From JABDGZ01 sp964487685 (lineage in GTDB: Bacteria; Omnitrophota; Gorgyraeia; Zapsychrales; Fredricksoniimonadaceae): a stretch of DNA of 49,946 bases. Shown piece by piece: positions 7,678-16,231 of this stretch. The notes under the pieces were generated by a model, which was not told the DNA's origin, did no database searches, and saw only the letters and a program-made list of their open reading frames with translations. Position numbers and translations under genes: made by a program. Every line of letters begins with the position of its first letter. Positions within the stretch are counted from its first letter, which is position 1. The stretch covers positions 1 to 49,946 of the forward strand of contig CAZASA010000010.1 of the NCBI GenBank assembly GCA_964487685.1, given 5' to 3'.

Positions 7678-9675
7678 ATGATGAAGAATTGGTTTAAGGT
7701 CTTTTTGTTCTTTTTTGTGTCTGCACTACTGGTCTATTGTAATAGCCTAAACAATAAATTCCTTATGGATGACAATGAATTCTTAAGCAACCCTATTATG
7801 AGTGGTACTAAATTTATTGCTTCTCAATGGGACCCTTACAATGCGCAAGCTTTGGGCATATTGGACCAAGAGGGCAGGCATGCGTATTATCGCCCGATGA
7901 CCCATATGATGTATGATCTTTGCTACACTATTTTTAAGGACAATCTTTGGCAATACCACTTATTGAACATAATACTTTTGGTTTTTGCGGCTACATTGAT
8001 CTATGTACTTATTGGAAAAATCTGCGGTCAATATGAAGTAGCTTTGTTGACAAGCCTTTTTTATCTCATCCATCCGATCAATGGGATCGTTGTCAATTAT
8101 ATTCCTGCCAGTGTTTTTGCTTTAGAAACGATCTTTATCCTGGTGACCATATTATTACTTTGGGCATCTTTGGAAAGAAAGAATAACAGGGCCCTCTATG
8201 CATTAAGTTTATTGTGTTCCTTCTTATCTTTATTTTGGCATGAAAGCGGGATCATGACCCCATTCTATGTTTTTGCCACTGTATTGGTTTTTAGGAATGA
8301 ACCATTTAAAAAGAAAGCGGCTTATCTTTTTCCTTATTTTTTGATCGCTTTTTCATTCCTAATATTCAGGTTCTTTTATTTAAACATCAATGAAAATATC
8401 CTCAAGAAATTGCTTTATTATCATATGGCCTGGTGGGAATATCCGGCAAATTTATTCCAGGTATTTAGATGGTATATCATTCAATTGTTTTGCATGCAAA
8501 GTATTGTCATCGAGTGGGCCGCACCTATCACTCATCAGGGGATATTTTGGAATAATCTCGGATTGATTTCATTATTTGTTTTTTTGATCTTTCTTATAAT
8601 TCGGTTCGCAAGAATAAAAATATGTCAGGTCGCGGCGCTTTGGACTTTGATCGGTTTTACGCCTGTTTGTTTGGCTGCTTTTAGATTACCGATGGATGGT
8701 GTTGTCATTGAACCGCATTGGTTCATTTTTTCTTCTATCGGGTTTTTTATTTTAGTGGCTTATTTTACTTTGAAGGTGCTGGATATAAGTAAAATAGGGG
8801 GATCAATTCTTTTATTTATTTTGATCCTGGCAGTAGGCATAACCGCGCATAACTATAATAAAATATGGTTAAATCAAAAGACGTATAATTTATTCTGGAC
8901 TCAACAAGTGCCCACCTTGGATGCCCCGTTATTTTATTTGGGTCAAATCTATCAAAAGGAGGGGGCGTTTAATGAGGCCAGAAAATATTACAAGGCTTCT
9001 TTACAAGGCTTTTCTTATGATAAAGATATTAATAATAATTTGGGCGTAATGGATGAGTCTGAAGGGAATTGGAAGGGGGCAGAAGCAAACTATAGACTGG
9101 CATTAAAAGCTAACCCTTTCGCTGCGAGTACCTATAATAATCTTGGCTCTGTATTTTTTTCTCAAGGGCGATTGGTAAAGGCTGAGAAATATTTTTTACA
9201 AGCCTTAGCCTATAATCCGCTCTTATTAGAACCCAGAAGAAGCCTTGCTTCTATTTACCTTAAACATGCAGAATATCAAAAAGCTGTTGATCTTTGTCTC
9301 AAAAATCTTGACATTATAAGTGATGATCCCAAAACTTTACTGATATTAACAAATATTTTCATCCTAGAGAAAGACTTTGTTAAGGTAAAGAAATATGCCG
9401 CCCAAATTTTGGATTTAGATAACGATCCCAAAGATTTAACCAGTTTAGGTGTTATGATGGCCCAGATCAATGATCCTGTTTCTGCATTGAATTGCTTTGA
9501 GAAGTCGATTCAGATAGATCCGGGATATCTTGATGCCTATTTGGCTGCAGGGACCTTATTATATAACTTGGGTAAATATGATGGAGCTTTAAAAATTTGG
9601 AAGATCGGTTCAAACATAGATCTTAAGGACCGGCGGTTTAATGCTTATTTGGCCAAGGTTGAAGCCCTTAAATGA
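7678..9675 (+). CDS. GT-C-like membrane protein with C-terminal TPR repeats
   Basis: In this 665-residue protein the first ~410 residues hold roughly ten transmembrane helices. An early LMDDNEFL loop and YYRPMTHMMYDL follow TM1, then HPINGIVVNYI. This is the layout of TMTC/O-mannosyltransferase-like bacterial proteins, where the acidic pair after TM1 is the catalytic candidate. Residues ~415-660 contain about six TPR-like units, for example YLGQIYQKEGAFNEARKYY and NNLGSVFFSQGRLVKAEKYF. ATG codons at 7678 and 7681 both fit the GGAAGG site. The next gene starts inside its stop (ATGA), so the two are coupled. It probably transfers sugar to proteins or glycans on the outer face of the inner membrane; the substrate is unknown. 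Confidence 0.65.
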   Translation: MMKNWFKVFLFFFVSALLVYCNSLNNKFLMDDNEFLSNPIMSGTKFIASQWDPYNAQALGILDQEGRHAYYRPMTHMMYDLCYTIFKDNLWQYHLLNIILLVFAATLIYVLIGKICGQYEVALLTSLFYLIHPINGIVVNYIPASVFALETIFILVTILLLWASLERKNNRALYALSLLCSFLSLFWHESGIMTPFYVFATVLVFRNEPFKKKAAYLFPYFLIAFSFLIFRFFYLNINENILKKLLYYHMAWWEYPANLFQVFRWYIIQLFCMQSIVIEWAAPITHQGIFWNNLGLISLFVFLIFLIIRFARIKICQVAALWTLIGFTPVCLAAFRLPMDGVVIEPHWFIFSSIGFFILVAYFTLKVLDISKIGGSILLFILILAVGITAHNYNKIWLNQKTYNLFWTQQVPTLDAPLFYLGQIYQKEGAFNEARKYYKASLQGFSYDKDINNNLGVMDESEGNWKGAEANYRLALKANPFAASTYNNLGSVFFSQGRLVKAEKYFLQALAYNPLLLEPRRSLASIYLKHAEYQKAVDLCLKNLDIISDDPKTLLILTNIFILEKDFVKVKKYAAQILDLDNDPKDLTSLGVMMAQINDPVSALNCFEKSIQIDPGYLDAYLAAGTLLYNLGKYDGALKIWKIGSNIDLKDRRFNAYLAKVEALK

Positions 9676-11759
9676 AATCTCTCCGGATCAAAAACTTTTT
9701 TAATTTTATAGCGATGTTTGTCTTGCCTTTTTTGTTGTGGGTGTTTATTTTTTATAACTTTATCAATGGATCGATCACACTGAACATAGATTCGTATACT
9801 TTTTATTCTATGTTCAAATTTTTTTATAATAATTGCTTTAATGGCTCCATTCCAATTTGGGACCCATTTGTTGAATTAGGCACACCCTATATTTCCATCC
9901 CCTTTGCAGGGGTATTGAGCCCTTTGATGGCCATCTTCGCGTGTCTGCATTTTGTAGGGGTCAACTACTATGCCGCTTATATTTTATTTATCCTTTTTTT
10001 ATTCATTTTAGGCTTAACAGGTTTTTATTTACTTGCCCTGGAAATACTGGAAGATCGGTTTTACGCCTGGGTGGCCTTTATTGCCCTGTTGTTTTCCGGC
10101 ATGGGACCTATGTTATTTAACCAGATCTTGATTTATTATATTTTCTGCGGCGCTGTCTGGATGTTTTATTTTTTGGTCCGTTTTTCCAAAGGGTTTGAAC
10201 TTAAATATTTGATCGGGATGACAGTGGTCCTGATGAATGTCCTTTGTTTTGATTATCCGTTCTTTTTCATCACCTTGTCCCTTTTCTTCATTATTTTCTT
10301 CGTCATGATCTTTCCCGCAGAGCTTATGAGCTTCGCGAAGAATTTAAAAAGTTTTATTCTCCAACATAAAAAAGCCGTCCTTGCGTGCGTTTTGCTGGTC
10401 ATTTTTGCTTTAATGCCATTGATCATTTTTAAAATAAGTTTTAACGGGGGAGACCTGTTGTACCTTTGCCGGAGAAACCCTGCTTTGAATGTTGAAATTT
10501 CAAAAAGCGCTTTCGATCAATATAGCAGGTCCTCAATGACCTTTAATGAGGTCTCGCGTGAAGGGACCTTCGGTGAACGTGTCACCCTGGGAAGGTTATT
10601 TTCCCATTTGGATAAATTATCTTATTCTACGGACAGTTATTTTTATATCCCGGTCTTCATTTATATCATCTTGTTTATCAGCGCCTTTGTTCCCTTTGGC
10701 CGCAGGCAACTTTTACTTTTCTGCCTTGGCTTTGGTGTTTTCTTTTTATCCCTGGGACAAGGGGCCTTTTTACACAGGTTCTTGTATGATACGGTCTTTT
10801 ATTTTAAATATTTCCGGAACTTCTTCTTTTTTATGGCTTTTCTCATCCCGATCATCGTTCTTTTTGCCATGTTTCAATTAAGGGAACTCTTGGTTTCATC
10901 TCATGATCATGAAAAACGTTGGCAAAAGGTGTTTATTAATACTTTCTTGCATTTTTGTTTTTTATGTCTCCTATTTTGGCAAGACAACATACTCCTGACA
11001 ACCTATCTGACCGTGGTGGCCAGTTGTATTTTATTCAATTTTTTATTCCTTAAACCCCGATTAACCAAGGTTTTTATTTTCCTATTGCTGATTTTAGAAC
11101 CTACACAGGTTTATACTTCTTTTGCCACCCATTCATCAGGATATAGTTTTTCTCTTCCCTCGGCACATGCGGCAACCCCCTTTAACTATGAACGCCCATC
11201 CTTGGGACAAACAAATCCAAATAACTTCTTCCCTGAGGAAAAGAATTATGGGAACTTTTGGTATGATATGGCCATGCAAGATTCCAAGGGCTATATCGCC
11301 GATGATGCGATGGTCGTTTCTAAATACACCTTTTTATTATCAAGAACGATCGATAAGAATATTTTCTTAAATTATATCCGTCATAAATTCTATATTTATG
11401 ACAAGGTCCCTGACTTAAAAGACATTTATAAACCTTCGTTGTTTCTGTCCCATGACACGGAACAATTTAAAGTCGTTGGTTTCTCTCCCAATCGCCTTCA
11501 ATTGATCACGGATTTTAAGACTGCCAAGTTCCTTGTTTATACGGATAGTTATGAAAAGCATTGGAAAGTTTTTATTAATGGCCATGAACAGAAACTATAT
11601 AGGGCCAATATGGCTTTCAAGGGGGTTTGGCTGCCGGCAGGAAGGGATAGGGTCGATTTTAATTATTCTATAACAGGTGTCCAGGGCTTGTATTTATCGA
11701 TCATAACTTTGCAAACAATTTTATTAATATATTTCATCAGGACCTTATGTTTAAAATAA
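9672..11759 (+). CDS. YfhO-like membrane protein, probable glycosyltransferase
   Basis: This 695-residue protein has about 13 hydrophobic segments. The N-terminal pattern NIDSYTFYSMF then GSIPIWDPFVELGTPY is characteristic of YfhO-type GT-C proteins. The C-terminal ~120 residues form the soluble domain typical of the family, including YTDSYEKHWKVFINGHEQ and the end motif WLPAGRDRVDFNYS, plus a last transmembrane helix. Bacterial YfhO proteins are implicated in glycosylating teichoic acids or other envelope polymers. Its ATG overlaps the preceding TPR gene stop (ATGA), and it overlaps the next small gene by 13 nt, so all three should be co-translated. Confidence 0.7.
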   Translation: MKSLRIKNFFNFIAMFVLPFLLWVFIFYNFINGSITLNIDSYTFYSMFKFFYNNCFNGSIPIWDPFVELGTPYISIPFAGVLSPLMAIFACLHFVGVNYYAAYILFILFLFILGLTGFYLLALEILEDRFYAWVAFIALLFSGMGPMLFNQILIYYIFCGAVWMFYFLVRFSKGFELKYLIGMTVVLMNVLCFDYPFFFITLSLFFIIFFVMIFPAELMSFAKNLKSFILQHKKAVLACVLLVIFALMPLIIFKISFNGGDLLYLCRRNPALNVEISKSAFDQYSRSSMTFNEVSREGTFGERVTLGRLFSHLDKLSYSTDSYFYIPVFIYIILFISAFVPFGRRQLLLFCLGFGVFFLSLGQGAFLHRFLYDTVFYFKYFRNFFFFMAFLIPIIVLFAMFQLRELLVSSHDHEKRWQKVFINTFLHFCFLCLLFWQDNILLTTYLTVVASCILFNFLFLKPRLTKVFIFLLLILEPTQVYTSFATHSSGYSFSLPSAHAATPFNYERPSLGQTNPNNFFPEEKNYGNFWYDMAMQDSKGYIADDAMVVSKYTFLLSRTIDKNIFLNYIRHKFYIYDKVPDLKDIYKPSLFLSHDTEQFKVVGFSPNRLQLITDFKTAKFLVYTDSYEKHWKVFINGHEQKLYRANMAFKGVWLPAGRDRVDFNYSITGVQGLYLSIITLQTILLIYFIRTLCLK

Positions 11760-12118
11760 TCCTTAAAACAACTTTCTTTTATTACTTTATAGCTTTTTTT
11801 ATCATTTTTAAATGCGTAAATTTCAGTCTTTTACATGAATTAAGAGCAGGCAATGTCGGAGGCAATGCCATAGCGCATGGATGCCTAGAGAAAGTGGTTT
11901 ATTACGATTATTTAACCCATATGCCCTTCAATGATGGGGCAGAAAATTGGTTTAAATTGTCAGAAAGTTATAAATTATGCGGGGATTATCCTAATGCTTT
12001 GAAAGCTTGTAAAAGAGCCATTAGATTAATGACGACATTATCCAAGCGGTCTCAGATGGATATTTTAAAGTTGACTGGTTCAAATTCGGTATATTGTGAA
12101 AACAATGCTCATGACTGA
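11747..12118 (+). CDS. small membrane-anchored protein with one TPR-like unit
   Basis: The 123-residue protein is of unrecognised family. One N-terminal transmembrane segment (FFYYFIAFFIIFKCV) may be an uncleaved anchor or signal. It is followed by a short soluble domain with a TPR-like helix pair, WFKLSESYKLCGDYPNALKACKRAI (about residues 67-92, shown here in two halves: WFKLSESYKLCGD and YPNALKACKRAI). It overlaps its upstream neighbour by 13 nt and its downstream neighbour by about 14 nt, which makes a real coupled gene more likely than chance. It could be a partner of the adjacent YfhO-like or acyltransferase proteins, or a truncated version of a TPR-type GT-C protein. Confidence 0.5.
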   Translation: MFKIILKTTFFYYFIAFFIIFKCVNFSLLHELRAGNVGGNAIAHGCLEKVVYYDYLTHMPFNDGAENWFKLSESYKLCGDYPNALKACKRAIRLMTTLSKRSQMDILKLTGSNSVYCENNAHD

Positions 12119-13340
12119 TTTCAAAATTCAAGATAAGAAATATTACCCTTATATGGATGGCTTTCGGGCCATAGCGGCTTTTTGGGTCATGCTGCACCAC
12201 ATGTTTATTTTTTTTAATTTTAATAGAATGTTTGATGAGTTAAATAAGTTCTCTCCTAGAATATTTTCAATAGATTTAAAGTTATTTTTTAGGACCATTG
12301 AGAATTCAATATCTTCTTTGGCCTCATGTGGAAAGATAGGTGTTGATATGTTTTTTGTCATTAGTGGATTTTTGATCACAGGTCTTTTGTTGGAGCATTT
12401 AGAGGCGGGAGTGGATATTAAGCGTTTTTATATCAGACGCTTTTTTAAGATCATTCCGCAATATTTATTTGCCGTTATCTTTGTAGCAATTCTTTATATT
12501 TTTGTTCCGCCTTTTTATATTCTTTTATTTAATGTCCCGGGACAATTATCAACAATGGGATCTTCACACGCTAATGGGGCCATTCTTTGGCATTATTTCT
12601 TTTTTTTGCAGAATTATTCTACTCAGGTCCCCATGCTTGCCCATAGCTGGTCATTAGTAATAGAAGAGCATTTTTATTTTTTCTATCCTATTGTAATGTG
12701 GGTTGTGTGTAAAACCCAACATGATGTCATTAATCGTCGTAAAGTAATGATATATTTGTGCTTTTTTATTATTATTCTTTGTAATTTTATAAGATATCGC
12801 TTCGCTTCGGGAATACCGTGTTTGAATATTTTCTTTTCCGCACCACTTCATTTCCAGACAACTCTTTTTAGGTTTGACGCCCTGGGTATTGGCTGTCTGA
12901 TTAAATTATACGAGCCGCAGATTACAGGTAAAAATAGACTATTGAAATTCATTGCTCCATTTTCTTTTTTAGCGGGATTGTTTATTTATGTCCTTTTTTA
13001 TCTAAAGAAATTAACGGTAGGGGGGTATCTGACAGATACTTGGTATTCTTATACCTTGGCATATCTGGCAGCCTCGTTCATTTTTATATCGGCTATGAGA
13101 AGATTTGAGCCTTTAAATTTTATTGTTGAAAATCCTACACTAAGATTTATCGGTAGAAACTCTTATGGGATTTATTTATGGCATTATATTCTATTATTTT
13201 CAGCCACTATAATGATGACTTACCTAGGTATCAGTTTATCGGTCATTATTTATGTATTTTCAGCTGTTTTTGTTGGTATTTTGACTACAACGACGATCGA
13301 AAAGTATTTTCTAAGAATACGTAATCAAATTTACCCGTAA
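12105..13340 (+). CDS. acyltransferase family 3 membrane protein
   Basis: It carries the family signatures YYPYMDGFRAIAAFWVMLHH, GKIGVDMFFVISGFLITG and IKRFYIRRFFKIIPQY. HSWSLVIEEHFYFFYPI, typical of OafA-type O-acyltransferases, lies near residue 185, and a C-terminal FIGRNSYGIYLWH is present. About ten transmembrane helices are expected. It should acylate a surface glycan using a cytosolic or membrane acyl donor. The start is uncertain: GTG 12096, ATG 12105 and ATG 12111 are all possible and none has a clear ribosome site; translation may be coupled to the upstream gene, which ends at 12118. This is the second acyltransferase of this family in the window but is divergent from the one at 5.8 kb. 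Confidence 0.85.
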   Translation: MLMTDFKIQDKKYYPYMDGFRAIAAFWVMLHHMFIFFNFNRMFDELNKFSPRIFSIDLKLFFRTIENSISSLASCGKIGVDMFFVISGFLITGLLLEHLEAGVDIKRFYIRRFFKIIPQYLFAVIFVAILYIFVPPFYILLFNVPGQLSTMGSSHANGAILWHYFFFLQNYSTQVPMLAHSWSLVIEEHFYFFYPIVMWVVCKTQHDVINRRKVMIYLCFFIIILCNFIRYRFASGIPCLNIFFSAPLHFQTTLFRFDALGIGCLIKLYEPQITGKNRLLKFIAPFSFLAGLFIYVLFYLKKLTVGGYLTDTWYSYTLAYLAASFIFISAMRRFEPLNFIVENPTLRFIGRNSYGIYLWHYILLFSATIMMTYLGISLSVIIYVFSAVFVGILTTTTIEKYFLRIRNQIYP

Positions 13341-13344
13341 ATAC

Positions 13345-14964
13345 ATGTCAAAGCCCATAATTTTAATTTGTTTATTGTTGGTAATTTTTTCATATTCTCC
13401 GACAATTTTCCGTTCAAATTACGTCCAGCAGGATCAATGGCGTGCTTTTAGATATTCTACATTGGCTCAAAATCCCTTTTTTCGTGCGAAAGGCAATCTC
13501 TGGATGGATGGTCATTATTTTATGACGGGGCAGCCATTGGTATGGTTTGGGGAATTTATAGAGCATACGCTGGTTTCCCAAATACGGGACTTTGTTTACT
13601 TACGTCTTTTTGCTTTAATGATCGTCCTTTTAACTGTGAGTTATTTGGGCTCAATTATATTTTCATGGTCGAAAAGCCCGGGGCTCGGAGTAATATCACT
13701 TTGCCTATTTGTTTTTGTTCCGGGTTATGCAGGCGCCTATTTTGCCGGTTTAACAGCATTTATGCAATTAATTTGTTTTATCTTGGCAGGGGCTTCGTTT
13801 TCCATGTTCAATCGCAGGCAATTGAAGGGATCCTTTATCCTGTTTTTGATGGCATGCCTTATATATCCTATTTTTGCGTTTATTGTATTTCCCCTGGCAT
13901 TGATTCGTTTCGGTTTTGATGGCGGTAATCCCATTGTTAAGAGATTTAAGGACCTAGTGAATGCAATTGTCTTTTACAGCTTTGCTGCGATTATTTATTA
14001 TTTGTTCATAAAATCTTATATTTTAATCTGCCACCTGCCAAGCCCTGATCCTTTACACCAAGTGGGACTCCAGTTAAAACCTATTGTGATTACGGGAAGG
14101 ATCAATGATATTATCAAAGGGTTTTATAATATTCCGATATTAAATTTTTATTCACCCTATGGCGCTGGAGTAGCGCTTATTTTATTTTTCTCGGTCAATA
14201 TTGCTTTGGACATCACAATGAAGGACAAAAAGAGTTTAATTTCATTGATTGTCTGGAGTTTGGGAGTGTTTATTTTAAGCGTTATTGTTCTTGTCATTTC
14301 ATTATCTCCTTGGCTTTTTAGTCATTATGCGGGACTTCCACCACGGTGTGTTGTGCCGTTGAATTTCTTTTTTTGTGGGACAATTATTGGATTATTTGCG
14401 AGAATCACCGGCAATTTGTCCGACGGAATCAGGCGATATGTTCCATTATTCTTGATATTATTTTTATTAATTCCAAGTGCAATGGCGCAATATAGGAATT
14501 CTTATTTAGAGACAGAAATTTCAAGGCTAGAGATAGGTTTATTGAGATCTACTTTAGGCAAGTGGCTCGACCATAAAGGATATACCAATAATAAATATTT
14601 GCTGGTCGTTAGGCCGCAATTAGTAAGACCAACAATCCTTGACCAATATCCAGAGAAGAATTTTTTGGGTGATAACGCGGTTTTAAGCAGTGCAGAAAAC
14701 CCAGTTGAAATCCTATGGATGATCAATGCCGTTCTACGTGAACGGGCTGATCATCCTATCGGTAGCGGAGTGGAAATCACCAATTGTAATTTTGATCAAT
14801 ACTGTGCCCAGAAAGCTCTTGAAAATGGCCAAATTGTCCTTGGTTTAACAAATGGTGGGGTAATCACGAGTAAGGTGCCTCCTTTTATTATCAATTTTTC
14901 CTTGCTGACTTCTCGGCCTATTTATCCTGTAATTCAGAAAATTCAAAAAAGTACGAGTACCTGA
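13345..14964 (+). CDS. polytopic membrane protein, GtrII-like glycosyltransferase candidate
   Basis: This 539-residue protein starts 4 nt after the acyltransferase stop. It has about ten transmembrane helices, then a soluble C-terminal region from about residue 390. After TM1 it reads SNYVQQDQWRAFRY, where paralogues in this window at 44.2 and 46.0 kb have FHDDALFWLK and LYHDDVFLWDW. All three then show a Gly-rich helix, an LRLF/LRFSS/VRFFT helix and a P-G-(F/Y) turn. The family looks like GtrII-type or other GT-C glucosyltransferases. In this copy the acidic pair is D-Q rather than D-D, so activity may be altered. The function is inferred from the fold pattern. Confidence 0.55.
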   Translation: MSKPIILICLLLVIFSYSPTIFRSNYVQQDQWRAFRYSTLAQNPFFRAKGNLWMDGHYFMTGQPLVWFGEFIEHTLVSQIRDFVYLRLFALMIVLLTVSYLGSIIFSWSKSPGLGVISLCLFVFVPGYAGAYFAGLTAFMQLICFILAGASFSMFNRRQLKGSFILFLMACLIYPIFAFIVFPLALIRFGFDGGNPIVKRFKDLVNAIVFYSFAAIIYYLFIKSYILICHLPSPDPLHQVGLQLKPIVITGRINDIIKGFYNIPILNFYSPYGAGVALILFFSVNIALDITMKDKKSLISLIVWSLGVFILSVIVLVISLSPWLFSHYAGLPPRCVVPLNFFFCGTIIGLFARITGNLSDGIRRYVPLFLILFLLIPSAMAQYRNSYLETEISRLEIGLLRSTLGKWLDHKGYTNNKYLLVVRPQLVRPTILDQYPEKNFLGDNAVLSSAENPVEILWMINAVLRERADHPIGSGVEITNCNFDQYCAQKALENGQIVLGLTNGGVITSKVPPFIINFSLLTSRPIYPVIQKIQKSTST

Positions 14965-14974
14965 ATTTGAATAC

Positions 14975-15003
14975 TTGTCAATCTTCAAAGCTTTTGATAG
15001 GAT
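14975..15003 (+). promoter_or_regulatory. putative promoter for tRNA-Ala
   Basis: TTGTCA (14975-14980), a 17-nt spacer and TAGGAT (14998-15003) form a moderate vegetative promoter about 110 nt before the tRNA. The leader also has ACCCATGTT (15066-15074), complementary to AACATGGGT (15109-15117), which includes the first four tRNA bases. Confidence 0.3.
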
Positions 15004-15113
15004 AACCCCTTAAATATTTTGGGTCGGGCCGATTTTCTTAGAAGAATTAGGGAAACGGCACCAGCACCCATGTTTTTTTAGAAATATTTGAAAAAGTTAC
15101 TCTGTGGTAACAT

Positions 15114-15187
15114 GGGTCGGTAGCTCAGTTTGGGAGAGCGCATCGTTCGCAATGATGAGGCCAGCGGTTCGATCCCGCTCCGATCCA
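15114..15187 (+). tRNA. tRNA-Ala (anticodon CGC)
   Basis: The sequence folds into a full cloverleaf of 74 nt. The acceptor stem is GGGTCGG with CCGATCC, the D stem GCTC/GAGC, the anticodon stem CATCG/TGATG around loop TTCGCAA, and the T stem AGCGG/CCGCT around TTCGATC. The discriminator is A. The anticodon is CGC, reading GCG. The G3-U70 wobble pair, the main alanine identity element, is present. The CCA end is not encoded (ACTT follows), so a nucleotidyltransferase must add it. A palindromic element begins 10 nt downstream. Confidence 0.95.
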
Positions 15188-15196
15188 CTTATTTAA

Positions 15197-15227
<31 letters not shown>

Positions 15228-15257
15228 AATAAATATTGGTAATGACATAAAAAGTCT

Positions 15258-16079
15258 ATGTACCGCTTTTATTGCCCTGACGCTGATTTTTCAAAGCCTT
15301 CCATTGTTATTTCCGATGCTCATGAGATCCACCACATTAAAGATGTTCTCCGAATGAAAAATGGTTCTAAACTCCAGGTCTTTAATGCCAAATCCCAGCA
15401 AGCAGAGGTGGTCATTGAAGAAATCAAAGATGCGGCCATCCGAGTCCGGGTTGAAGAAATTACAGAAAGCCAAGAGGGGGGAGCAAGGATCGTTTTGGCT
15501 TGTGCGCCGCCTAAAAAAGGAAAATTTGAATTTATTATCGAAAAATGCACGGAATTAGGGGTTGATGAGATCATCCCTTTAAAAACCAAGCGTTCGGAGG
15601 TTGTATTTACTGAGGGTAAAATGGCGGGCAAACTTGGACGTTTTGAGTCTGTGGCTGTTAATGCGGCCAAGCAGTCTAAAAGGACCAAGGTCCCGCGGAT
15701 ATGTCCTATGACACCGTTGATTGAGGTTTTAAAGGCTTTGGACCCCAAAGCATTGAAGATAATTCCTTCACTTAATGGTCAAACAGTTCATATTGTTGAA
15801 GTCCTAAATAATTTCAGAAATCCAGTTTCTGGACCCCCGACGAACAACTGTGAGTGTCCGTCAAGCGGACCAAAAACATTCGGGGGTGACAGTATTAATT
15901 CATTCCGGGGTGACAGTGTTGTGGTTTTTATCGGTCCGGAAGGGGATTTTACTCCGGATGAGCTGGAATTGGCCGTAAAGCATGGCTGTGTGCCGGTGAG
16001 CTTGGGGGACACGGTTTTAAAGGTGGAGACTGCTGCCATTGCTGCTGTTGCTTTAGTCAAATTCCTATGCAGAAATTAA
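15258..16079 (+). CDS. rsmE: 16S rRNA m3U1498 methyltransferase with in-frame repeat insert
   Basis: RsmE methylates N3 of U1498 of 16S rRNA, using SAM in a knotted SPOUT domain. The N-terminal PUA-like part (MYRFYCPDADF, HHIKDVLRMKNG), the ACAPPKKGKFEFIIEKCTEL segment and the SAM-binding FIGPEGDF (about 224-231) plus SLGDTVLKVETA are all recognisable. The protein is 273 residues, longer than the usual ~240-250. Residues ~192-220 (GPPTNNCEC...KTFGGDS...) are encoded by a palindromic repeat that also occurs between gatA and gatB. The insert sits in a loop just before the GPEG motif and keeps the frame open, so the enzyme is probably functional. Its start is an ATG with only a weak ribosome site. 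Confidence 0.92.
   Translation: MYRFYCPDADFSKPSIVISDAHEIHHIKDVLRMKNGSKLQVFNAKSQQAEVVIEEIKDAAIRVRVEEITESQEGGARIVLACAPPKKGKFEFIIEKCTELGVDEIIPLKTKRSEVVFTEGKMAGKLGRFESVAVNAAKQSKRTKVPRICPMTPLIEVLKALDPKALKIIPSLNGQTVHIVEVLNNFRNPVSGPPTNNCECPSSGPKTFGGDSINSFRGDSVVVFIGPEGDFTPDELELAVKHGCVPVSLGDTVLKVETAAIAAVALVKFLCRN
15831..15916 (+). repeat. palindromic element inside rsmE (long form plus partial 3' half)
   Basis: The long form 15831-15892 differs at only about seven positions from the intergenic copy at 37903-37966. The outer arms are ACCCCCGA/TCGGGGGT and the inner arms GTCCG/CGGAC. A second, partial 3' half (CATTCCGGGGTGACAG) follows at 15901-15916. It is translated in frame without stops. Confidence 0.9.
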
Positions 16080-16121
16080 TTTTCCGTGTATACTTATCAC
16101 ATTATCCAATCCCCTTTGGAT

Positions 16122-16151
16122 TTGACAATATAACCCTCGACAAGGTATAAT
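16122..16151 (+). promoter_or_regulatory. consensus sigma70 promoter of recA
   Basis: A perfect TTGACA (16122-16127) and perfect TATAAT (16146-16151) are separated by 18 nt, the best promoter in the window. Immediately upstream is the palindrome ATCCAA-N6-TTGGAT (16104-16121), touching the -35 box, a possible operator. I saw no Gram-positive (GAAC-N4-GTTC) or E. coli-type (CTGT-N8-ACAG) SOS box. Confidence 0.75.
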
Positions 16152-16179
16152 TTTCAGTTTATTAATGATTTAAATAATA

Positions 16180-16212
16180 GCCCCGCTTGGCCAGATGGCC
16201 CATCAGCGGGGT
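16180..16212 (+). promoter_or_regulatory. structured 5' leader hairpin of recA mRNA
   Basis: CCCCGCT (16181-16187) pairs with AGCGGGG (16205-16211), and inside it GGCC-AGAT-GGCC forms a second short stem. The structure lies between the promoter and the ribosome site (AGGAG at about 16219), so it is transcribed. With no U-tract it is unlikely to be an intrinsic terminator; a regulatory or stabilising leader is possible. Confidence 0.5.
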
Positions 16213-16231
16213 CCAGTTAGGAGAGGTACTC

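Noticed and set aside
16180..16212. Rho-independent terminator after rsmE
   Set aside because: The hairpin is downstream of a perfect promoter and has no U-tract, so it belongs to the recA leader.
16187..16231. RecA start at 16187
   Set aside because: It lies inside the leader hairpin and lacks a ribosome site; ATG 16232 has AGGAG upstream.
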